Translations under genes and position numbers: made by a program
The notes under the pieces: generated by a model
The model's database searches: none
What the model was told of the DNA's origin: nothing
The model's input: the letters and a program-made list of their open reading frames with translations, nothing else
Origin: Sphaerolaimus hirsutus
Taxonomy: Eukaryota; Nematoda; Chromadorea; Monhysterida; Sphaerolaimidae
NCBI GenBank assembly: GCA_964036195.1
Contig: OZ038450.1
Location: 6,450,701-6,514,700 of the forward strand
Direction: 5' to 3'
Length of the DNA stretch: 64,000 nucleotides
Shown here: piece by piece, positions 14,101 to 26,100 of the stretch
Layout: every line of letters begins with the position of its first letter
How positions within the stretch are numbered: position 1 is the first letter of the stretch

Positions 14101-17100
14101 CAATGGCGTCTCTTTATGGAATGCTACTGCTTTCAATAAACAGTGTGCATTCCAAGAGATTGGTCAATTTGATGCGCAATATTCACAAAATCACTACGTA
14201 GTGGAAACATTACAAGCTGCATTTTCGGTCACATGGAGATCACAACAATTTCCAAATAATGCAGAATGCGTACCAAAAGACGCAAAATACATTGACCAAG
14301 GCTCGGCATTCATTCAATTTCTTCGATATCAACATAAGAAATTGAAGAAACCGAAAGTCGAAAAGGCTCCTCTTCATTTCAAGCTCGCACCAAATCTTGA
14401 TGTTGGTGTATTTCACTTGCTCACAGCCCGTCAACAATATGAAGTTGACAAAATTGCACATCTCGAACGAAAACAATTTGGATCCATCTGGCAACAATTA
14501 TGTCACATCCGTCAAACCCAGCTGGATATAATTCATGCAATCGTCACATTCAATCCCACGCTTGGCTTGCGAGCATTGCTAGGATGTCAAAATCTCTATG
14601 CTGAATGGCATGGAGATATATTGATGTTCTGGGATTGTAAACCTGTCACAGCAGAAATTATTTATTTTCAACATGAATATAACAATACTTGTTATAAATT
14701 TCTGCCGGTCAAAGTCACAGACCACCCACATATTATGTTCGTTGCTCCTGGTACCAATGATCTAATCACACATTCACCAATAGATCATTGTCTCATGAAA
14801 GATCACAAATATTATCAATTAAATGATAACTCATGGGCCAACGAAAACGGACCAACGAACTTGCACGTCACAAAACTCCCAATCGAATTAATTTGGGCTG
14901 GCTCGTGGAAACCATTCACACTAAATGTTTCTGGGTCACCAGGTGTAAGCATGACTGACATTGCGTTCAGTATCATGGCTGCACATCACCACTTTCAAAA
15001 TTTGCAGCGACTCGAACAACAAGTCACACGTTCAGTCGATTATATTGCAACAAAATCCAACGATCCTAAAGCCGTGCAGGCATATATTGCTGGCATCGGC
15101 CAAGGTGTTGGTGCATATTTTGAAGGTGTAGGGAAAGAATTGGGTCACATCATTCACGGTAGTGTCACAGGTGGTGCGTCTGCATTAGACACGTTACTTA
15201 CTGGGCCACTTCAAACAGCTGTAAACATCATACTCATTATTATCACAATTGCTTGTATTGGGTATATTGGTTATGTTTACATGCAGTGGCGGCTCGTAAC
15301 CGGCAGGGGTATGCTGCCAGACATCAAGGGCTTTTTCCGAAGAAAGGGCAGAAGGGACAAAAGCCCAAACAACAAGGGCCCCCGTCCATTCAGCAAGGAA
15401 AAATCAGTAAGCGACGGCGACGTAACCGCCAGAAGAAACCGAAAAGCGGCTTCAACAAACCCGCTTTGTCAAGTCAAACCGTCACACAATCGTCAAGTTT
15501 GTCACAGTTACATTCAAAGTTTGTCACACCCCTCAAGCAAGTTTCTCCATTCAAACGGCTTTCAGGACGCTCGGTACAGCCTAGATCGGATCCCCCGGTC
15601 GGTTATAGTACCCAGCGCGCCGAAGAAATCAAGATGGAGACAGGTGCGCGCCGGGTCACAAAACCTGCACCCCCCTGCGAGTCACAAGTGCAGGGCTCGT
15701 CACCAAACGCCAGAGTCACAGTCACCGAGCCCGTCACAACAGAGGTCACAATGGAAGACGCGATCCCTGACCGCGAGCCCTTGCAAAAGCGACTCAAGAG
15801 ATTCGCTGGAGTCGCAGGGCTCCCAGGTGAGCAGCAATCGTCACACCAGACATTTTCCTCTATACCCCAAACTTTTCACAAATTCAATAACATCAATCTA
15901 AAACTGGTCAAATCAAAAGTTAAACGATCTAAAAAGATCCGTGACTTTTCTCAAACAAACACCTTCACAGTCCGACATAGAGCTCGGAGAGATGGAAGAA
16001 AATCACGTTCAAGATCTAGATCCCCCTCCGTACCAGTTGACCAATTCAACTCAATCACTTCACAATGTACGACCTCATTCACAACCTCCCACATCCCCTT
16101 GCTACCAAGCAAACCGCTTGCAGCAACAGAACAATGGTGTGCTGACCGTGGCAAAATGGATGGATAAAGAAATACAGAGAATTGATAATTAGGTTCATAT
16201 TCGCACATTTACTTATTTGCACTATTTTACTTTTTATGCACTATATTTATTTACCACGCAAAATATCAGAATATATTTCCTGCACTATATTATTTATCCA
16301 TGGAGAATATTTAATTGGGAAAGTGTATTGTAAGTTATTGGTATGTTTATGTGGAATGTTAAGGTTAAAAGGTCAAATATGTTATTATTAGGTGTATTAA
16401 TATAATATTAGGCTCATTCAACTCGCTGTAATTTTCTGATCATGATTATATATACATTTGCATAGTTTACTTACAATTTACAAAAGTCAAATCTTGTAAT
16501 TATTTACGTACCGCGTAATTATCTAGGCCAGCGTCCTAATAGAGAAATGGTGCCCTGCGTGCAACTAGCATTTATTTTACAAAGCCCTTCGCATAGGTAT
16601 AATTGTCATAACCCTGTTCACAACCATTTATATTTACTTAATAATTATAATACCTTGCTCAATCGAATATATTATAAACTCTGCTCAATTACAATACCCA
16701 TTTACCTCAAATAAGTCCCAATTTGCTAGATTATTCAACATACGTTTCCAGGAAGTGATTATTGTTATCATGTTGAATATACCTTATTCTATTTACGTCA
16801 TTAGGAACATTTACACCACTATTTATAATTTCCTAACCCTATCATATTAGTTCCAATGTGCGTCAATGTTTTCTGACAAATTGAAGCAAATTAGTAAATC
16901 GGCCGAGTTTGCCGACTTCGCGCCTCTCAAGATTAATAGTTTTTCTATTAGCCCAATTTGTACTTGGTATTTCTTTACCATAAGTATTTGAATGTATGCA
17001 CGCATAGAATAAGCCAACTGTTTTGGTCAAATGTATCTTATTGTTGTATTTGTGGTTTATTTGTGCATTTGTATTAGGAAATTACTGTAGCTGTTTTTCT

Positions 17101-20100
17101 ATACGTGATTTCCGTGTCTTAGCTACTTTGAGAGTTTTTACTTCAGTCTGCGGACCCCAAGCAACTGAACGAAAATAAGCTAGCGATAGAAACTTCGAAT
17201 AGGAAGCTCGCTAGGCTTTGCGCTTTTGTAACACGCTGTATCTGATCGAAATAAAGTACCTGAAACAATTCGAACCCCCTTTTCAACACAACTACGAAAT
17301 AAACTCAACTTGGCTGTCGACAAGTGGACGTTCGGCTACAACGGGAAATCAACCACTCTAAAGGCCGTTTCTCACTACGGTCTTGGAGCTGCTGGATTCG
17401 GTGGTAGAAGACGCTGACTTCGGTGGCTTCATCACATGGCGCAGCGAGCAGGGTGATTGCATGACATTGTGCTATCACCAAGCCGGAACGGACATTGTGC
17501 GGCAGTTGGCAGAACTTCAAAAGTCCTGCTGAACATCAATTGGCCTTGGCTGAGCGTTGGCTGTTGATTTGCAGACAGCATTGTGCCAAAGTCACGGCAC
17601 TCCTGTCTACATCCTGGGAGCGGTTCTACGCTCACACGCGGAGGACACTGGAGTTCTGACAAGCCTGTCAGGATTTCAGGCAGCTTTCACCAGTGTTCTG
17701 GCAAGGTGCTAGACGCTGGGCGGCACCGGCATTTGACAAGGAGTCATTGTCGGACGGTGGTCAAACTTTCGCTGGACGCTCCTGGACATCCGGACGCCAG
17801 TGACCGCTCGCACGTCCTTCCTATGCCAAGGGAGGGTGACCTGACGGAGACAGGATCGCCACAAAGCCACGCTAGTCAAAGGGCTGTTTTTTGGGCATTC
17901 GCGGAGGTCCCTCGCTCCACTGGGTAAGAGTGGACTCATACCTCGGAAGTGCAAAAGTAGGGGTATCAGTGTACAAAGGGCTGTAGCTGACAGAGGGCTG
18001 TAGCTGACAGAGAGTGGATTTGAAAACCAAGTATTAGGATACTTGGTAGCGTGTAGGGGCTTTGCGGAGCTCCCATCAAATATACACGCTGTGCCTGCTC
18101 GGTACCATCAGATCAGACAGCACAAAAGTGCCAGAAATTCTGCATTGCACAGGCGCAATTGCAGAGCAGTGTACAGAAACACTGCTCAGAATTAGAAAGT
18201 GCACCAGAGTGCACAGAAACGTGTCACAGGCGACACGGCAAGCGCAGCACTGCGCACAGCGGCACAGGAGCCGCTCAGGAAGCAAGTGGCCAGCGTGGTC
18301 ACAAGGCACACAGGCGTGCCAGAAAGAGCGCCAGTTCGCTCAGGAAAAGTGTGTTCGGACCTTCTTTGGGCGCACACAGTTGGGCAAATAAATTGTTTAT
18401 TGTCCAGGTGGATTTGACCGGTGTGTTGAAGTCAAAGCGTGTAAACAATCACGTCAGGGGCTTTAGGAACACACCTGGTGCCAGTGCAGTAAAGGTCAAC
18501 GCGTGAGAACACGTCAGGGGCCTGTAGGACTGCATTGGTATTGTGCGTGGCACAACAAATCCGTGGTGCACAGAGCACTACAGAAAGACGCAGAAAAGCG
18601 TCACAGGCGTCACAGGAGACGCACTATAAGGAGAAACAGTGAAGGAAAAATCATCAGCAAAAATGGTTTCACCAACGGGTCACATCAGAAAGACCCTGGG
18701 GCCGGCAAAGCACAGGGTGGACAACAGATTGGCAAGAGAATATGCCAAATATGATCAAGAGTTATTTGCGGGAGCAACAAAGGAAGAAAAGAGAACAGAA
18801 ATGAGAAGAGTGATTGCATCTGTCAAACAGGAGGGTGCAAAATTGGACAGTGCAATGACGGCTGTGAAAACTCAATTTGACGCATGGAGGGATGTCGTCA
18901 AGGACATTGACGAACCCGACCAGATGGAACAAGAACAGAAGATGTACCAAGACTCATATGAGGAATATGCAAACATGTCAGACTTGGTGACACAGAAAAT
19001 TGCAGCCATGAACGTGTACATCGAAGAGTTACAAGACATGATCCAGCAACTAAGCGGAAGTACCATGTATGAAGTTAACACAGCATTCATACAGCAGATG
19101 GCTGCACAAATGGCTCTGACAGCTCAGGGAGCTGCTCCGGGGGCCAGTTCAACCAATGCAACCACAGCAAAGAGCGTCAAATTACAGAAACTGGAAGTAG
19201 AACAGTTTACTGGGGAAATTGTCAAATTTCGATCATGGTGGCAAATGTTCGAATCCCACATCCATAATCGGACAGATTTGGAGGACATTTCCAAGTTCTC
19301 ATATTTAAGGAGCTTGCTGAAAGGCTCAGCATTTGGTATGATCAGTGGATTGAGTGTGACCGCAGAGAACTATGCACCCGCAATTGCAATGCTCAAGAAG
19401 AGATATGACCAGCCAGTTGTGGTCAGAAACACGCTGATGAGTAATATCATGAAACTGCGACAGGCCAGAAATACCTGTCAGGATATGAGAATTTTGTTTG
19501 ATGCAATTGAAAGGCTGCTCCAGCAGTTGGAGTCACTGGGTGAATCAGTGGAACATCCAATGCTGTTGAGCCAGCTGCAACAGAAAGTACCACCCGAGGT
19601 TCTCAGAGAAATCCAGAAGGAACAGGGAACTGAGGAAGCCTTGACGGTGGAAAAGTTCAGAAAGCTGTTTGGCCAGCAGCTAGCGCTCAGTGAGGCTGTA
19701 CAGCACGCACAGCAAACTGAGGCACCAGTGCAGCAATCGCGCCAAGGATTTGGGAATAATCCCCGCGCACAGCAATTCAATAATCGATTCCAAGGCAATG
19801 GGAATCGATTCAGAGGGCCAGAGAACCCAAGGACCAGCACAGGGAGCATGTCTGTGATCCAGAATGGTCAGAGTGCACCACAGGCTGGAATTATGAATCC
19901 TGGGAGACCGTGTGTGTTCTGCAATGACACACAGCAATTACACTTTAATGATAAGTGTCCAAAGTTCAAAACTGCCAGAGAAAGGAGAGTGATTTTGTCA
20001 AAGGCAGAGCGATGCCTGAGATGCCTGCAGAAAGGGCATTACATGAATCAATGTCAATTTACGAGAAGTTGCTTCTATTGCAAGTCCAATAGGCACCACA

Positions 20101-23100
20101 CTGCGGTGTGCCCAGAGAAATTTGGTGATAATGGCAATGGAAACGCTGGACACCAAATTCCAGCATTCAAAGCAAATGGTCAACAGAGTGGCCAGCAATC
20201 AGCAAACAATGGCAGAAAGTCTGTGCCGATGGCCGGTCGACCAGCACAGAGCCAACAGAGAAAGGCCACAGTGAATTGTGTCACTGTGGAAGAAGCTGGA
20301 CCAGAAATGGTGGAGACAGAGACCATATCCAGCACAGTGGTTACAGAACCAAATACAAAGCAAGAGAATACGTCAGTGAACCTGTCAGTAAACAGGAATA
20401 TGTCAATGCTGATGACAGCCAGAACCGTGATTGAGGCTTCAGAAATGGATACGGAGATGGAGCCTGATCAGCCACCACTACAGATTCAAGCCTTCCTGGA
20501 CACAGGATCCCAGAGAACGTACATGTCAGAGAAAGTGGCCAAGAAACTCAATTTGAAGAGTACAGGTGAACACCACATCCAGGTGTACACATTCGGAAAT
20601 GAAAAGCCGCACTATAAAGTAGTACAGCAAGTGGAATTCAGAATGCGGCTCAGAAATGGCCAGAAAGTTGATATGGTGGCTGATGTGGTCCCGACATTGA
20701 CCACAGAACAAGTCAAAGTGCCTGTGTCAGAACAGGACGAAAAGTACCTGCAGAAGTACTTCCCGGATGAGAGTTACTTTGCAGACAGAATTCCCAAGGA
20801 CAAAGGGACAGAGTGCAAGTTCAAGCCAGACATTATAGTGGGCTTGAATTATTTCTGGGACTTGATGTCCAGAAACACCAGCACCACCAGACTTCCGTCA
20901 GGATTGTATGTCATTCCATCAGAATTGGGATTGCTGATGGGAGGTGGGCAGCTGACGAGCAACAGAAATCAATGGACCACGGATGGTGCATATCCAGTGG
21001 TTGTCAACACAATTGTGCATCAAATTCAGAGAGAAAAGTGGTACGAGGAAGCACCGTTGTCAATTGCTCCTGTACCAAATGTCAAAGACATGGACAGACT
21101 GGATACCATTGGCATAATGGACCAGCCAGACCTCGTCGAGGACAATGAGGCCATCAAGCAATTCAATGAGAGTGTACAGAGAAACCCAGATGGACGGTAC
21201 TCTGTAAAGTTCATGTACAAGCCAAATTTGCATGAACTCCCAGACAACAAAGCAATGGCGTTCAAGAGGTTCAGGTACCTCACCAACAGGCTCAAGAGAG
21301 ACCCAGAATTATTAGAGAAAATTCAAGCAATCATGAAAACGCAAGAGGAGCAAGGAGTGATTGAGAAAGTGCAAGAGGATATTATGGATGGCAGAAAATT
21401 CCATATATTACCTCATCAACCAGTGATAACGCCAGAGAAAACTACCACAAAGGTCAGAGAGGTATATGATGCCTCAGCCAAACCGCCAGGCATGCCAAGC
21501 TTGAATGAGTGCATGTACCGCGGTCCAGTCATACTACCACAGCTGGTAGGGATGCTGATGCGATTCCGATTGCATGGAATTGCACTGGTCGCAGATATAG
21601 AGAAAGCGTTTCTGCAGATTAGTCTACAGGACAGTGATAGAGATGTGACAAGATTTCTGTGGTACAAGGATCCCACGAAACCATCCATGGAGGACAACAT
21701 TCAGATTTACAGATTTGCCAGAGTGCCATTTGGTATAATCTGCAGCCCAGCGCTGCTGGCGCTGACTGTCAGATACCACCTGAATCAAGCTGGCACAGAA
21801 AATGCAACACTGATCGATGAAAATCTGTATGTGGATAATTTGATCCTCAGTGTAGACACAGAGCAGAAAGCAATCGAATTGTACCAGGAATCCAAAGTGC
21901 TGTTCACAGAGGCACAGATGAATCTGAGAGAATGGAACAGCAACAACAAGAACTTCACTTGGCAATTGGCAGAGTCAGATGTGGCCAAGGAAATTGTCAC
22001 AACAGTCCTAGGAATGAAATGGGACACAGAGAGCGACCAGATGTGGCTAAAAACGCCAAAGACAGTTCAGCAATCACAGTTATCAGAAACTGACCAGAAA
22101 ATCAAACTTCCCACAAAAAGGACAGTTGCAAAGGTGACTGCGGGATGTTTTGATCCAATGGGACTCGTCAGTCCTGTCCTACTGCCAGCAAAGAGATTTT
22201 TGCAGATGTTATGGCATTCAGGACCAAGTGCCAAAGAGTGGGACGCCCCCCTGTCTGAGGAACAGACAGCAATTTGGCAGCAATTGGAGACAGAGTTGCT
22301 CAAAGTTGGACAGATCAAGTTCAACAGAAATTTGAATTATCAGAGTGGTGCAGATGCACAACTGCACATTTTCGTTGATGCCTCAGCAATGGCATACAGC
22401 GCAGCGGCATACATATGCCAGAAAACAGAAAATGACAGTGGCACGTCAAGCCTGCTGTACTCCAGATTGAGACTCGCTCCAAAGAAACCAGAAGTGACAA
22501 TTCCACGGCTGGAATTGTTAGCAATGTTGATCGGCAGCAGAATGTCAAAGTTTATTCACAAAGAACTCAAGGACGTCAAATTCAGTCAAACAGTTATATG
22601 GTCAGATTCAACCTGTTGTCTGAAGTGGCTGACAACAGCGAAGCCACTGGCATGTTTTGTCAAAAACAGATTGGATGAAATCAGGAAAATTCAGAGCGAG
22701 ACAGAGAACATGCACATCAGACACATCGCAGGACTGGAGAACCCAGCTGACATGGCCACAAGAGGCATGAATATGTCAGAGTTGGAAGGCAGTAACCTGT
22801 GGTGGAAAGGGCCAGAATGGCTAATGACTGGAGAGTGGCCAGAGCCGAAAGTGGAGCCAGTTACGCCAGAAGTAATGGCAGAAATCGAGAAAGAAGAGCT
22901 CAAGTTCCCAAAAGCCAGTCCAATTTACCTGGGCGCCACACAGCAGGTGGTCAGTGACCCAGATGCCAGCAATGTGCAAGCTGATGAAAGCAAGCAAAGC
23001 AACCCATTGGGAATTGAGATTCAGAGATTCTCATCACTGACAAAGTTACTGGATGCAACAGTATACGTGATGAGATTTGTGCGACAGATGCACAAAAAGC

Positions 23101-26100
23101 GCAACAGAAATGACAGTCAGAATGGATTGTCAGAAATCATGGAAAGTATCTGTGGTACAATAAAACCACAGGGAATTATCAGTATTGAAGAGAGAGAGAT
23201 TGCGTTGAAATATTGGATCAAAGTGACGCAACAAAATCATTACAAAAGAGTGGCAGAGATTCTGGCAACAGGCCATAGCAAAGGCAGCCAGGATGGCAAG
23301 AAAGCAGCTGCAGACCAGCAGTTGATCAAATGGCTCAATGTGCAAATGCATCAGGATGGAATCCTGAAGTGCCACGGCAGAATGGAGCATACAGACCCAC
23401 AGGAGGTCACAGTGCCACTCATACTGTTGCCAGCAACGGCTACAGTGACTCAGCTGATTGTCAGAGACCAGCATGAGAAATTGATGCACGCAGGAGTGCA
23501 ACACATATTGGCAGCGATCAGACAAAAGTACTGGATTACACAGGGCAGACGAGTGATCTACAATGTGACGAGAACCTGCCCAACCTGTAAGAAATTGGGA
23601 GCGAAGCCGTACCAGCTTCCACCAATGCCAGATTTACCAGAAACTAGAGTTCAGAGAGCCAGACCGTTCCAGTATACGGGCTTGGATTATTTGGGACCAG
23701 TTTGGTACAAAGTGGACAAAGATCACAGGAAAATGTGGATCTGTTTGTTCACATGCATGGTGACACGTGCAGTTCACCTAGAAAGTGTGCTAGACATGAC
23801 AGCACAAGAATTCCTGAACGCAGTCAGGAGATTCATCGCCAGGCGTGGAAAGCCTGAGGCAGTGATTTCAGACAATGCGACACAATTCAAATTGACAGAG
23901 AAAGTGCTCAGCACAAGCACTGACAAGGCCATTAATATTGGAAAAGAATGGTCAGAAATGGTCAAAAGTGGAGCAGTACAGACTTACTGCTCACAGCAAC
24001 AAATCCAATGGAACATGACTACTCCTATGGCACCATGGCAGGGAGGAGTCTATGAGAGAATGGTGGGCATTACCAAGAAACATTTCAAGGCAGCTGTGGG
24101 GCACAGAATGTTAACCCTGCAAGAATTGTTGACACTTTTGCCAGAAGTCGAAGCAGTGATCAACAGCAGGCCAATCTCTTACATCTATGGTGATGTAAAA
24201 AGTCTCAGAGTGCTGACGCCAAAAGACTTCCTGACAGGGGAAGGTCAGATTGGAGCACCACAGTTTGATGCAGACAAAGATGGAGAATTTGTACCCAGAA
24301 TGGATAACGCAGCGAAACTGCAGAAATATTGGGAGACAACCCAGCAAACTTTGAATAAGTTCTGGGACTTGTGGCATCAAGAGTATATCCCGAGCTTGAG
24401 GGAAAGGACTCAGGTGACACACAAACATGGCAGATTGACAGCGACCCAAGAGCCCAAAGTGAATGAAGTTGTACTGATTTATGAAGAGAACATGCCCAGA
24501 GGTGCATGGAAGATGGGTCGCATCGAGCAGTTAGAGCCCAGCAAAGATGGACAGATTCGCTCAGCAAAAGTCAGAACTGCCAACAGAAATGTGGTCAGCA
24601 GGCCACTCAATCAATTGTATCCGCTGGAAATCAATTCAAAGACAATGGATATCCCAGAGACAGCAGTGACAGTCAAGGTGGATTTACTGGACCCAGCAAT
24701 TGTCCAGAAACATGTCAGAAATCAGAGCTCGAACAGAGACTCTGTACCAAACCCTGCTCAGAGGAACTTAGCATCAGATAGAGTCCTGAGGAGTGCAACA
24801 GGGAAAGCCACAGCAACCACCAGCAGTCTGGTGATTGGAATGCTGTGCATGGTGTTGATGCTGACAGGCATGTCAGAGTCAGCAACGCTGAGAGAAGCCG
24901 GCAAAGCTTACAGCGAAGTATTTTCCAGAACATACGTTCTAGAAACCTCGACAGTAAGGCCACCATCATTGGCAGCGCATCACGGATTGCCGCCTTTGCC
25001 TTCAGAATGGCCACCAAAATCTGTCAGAGAAATGCAGACTTATGAGAGATTCAAGGATGCAATTAAGGATCATCCTGTGGAACAAGTGATCAGTTCACAA
25101 AGCCAGAAGTATCAGATTTGCACCAGTGGAAGGCATGGACATGCGCTTACAGTTCCTGAAGAAGTGCAGTGCCATATCCCACCAAGGAATTTTGTCAAGG
25201 CAATGAAAGTTACACTTTACGCACAGAGACAGATTCCACAGAAAGAGAAAGCATACAGATGCTACATCAGAATCAAAGAGATCATCACACACACCAGTTT
25301 CTGGGGAGCGAAAGGCATTACAGGCAATTTTGAGAAATACCAGCAAGTTGGCGTGGTAGCCTGTAACTATGCAAGAATTCACAAGATGTTCAGAGGAACA
25401 CCTTTAGTGGAAATGGAGCCCAGAGTGTGGACAACCAATCAAACCTTGAATGTGGAATATTCATGGTGTTGTCATGACAAAGAAAATGTCGTCAGTAACT
25501 TCTACATGGAAGAAGGAACTGTAGCTTCACTCGATGGAAAGACTGTAATCAGCGACTTGCAAGATTTCAGTCAGTGCAGAGCCATGATGGGACATTGCAG
25601 AGACCACAACTATGGAATCACAGTGTGGGACACGGAGAACTTCAAGCATCAATGTGCATATGAGAGAATTGGCAGATTCAAATCAGAAATATCTGGCCAG
25701 ACAATTATTGTGTCAAAATTGCAAGCAGCATACTCCCACAGCAACAAGACAAAGAGACCAATTGGCTCAGAATGTGTTCCAGGAGACACATACTACACCG
25801 ATCAAGGAGGTGTATTCATCCAGTTTGACAGAAGAGAAGATGTGCCTGTAGAATGGGCAATGCCAGGAAAGATAGTGGAGGCGAGAGAGTCAACAATCAG
25901 TGGAACATTGTATGCCAGATTGGACAACAGAAACTCCAAGTTTCAGTTCCTGCAACATGTGGTCAGAGAGATGACTCAGGCACAATTTGCGATTGTATGG
26001 CATCAGTTATGTCATCTTCGCAAGAACCAGCTGGACATGTTGACTCAGCTTTTCCGCATCGATCCAACATTGGGAATTCGAGCCATGCTGGGAAGACAGG

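Noticed and set aside
17305..18506. Short ORFs in the LTR end and leader of element B
   Set aside because: No domains, overlapping on both strands, and located where LTR, primer site and leader explain the sequence.
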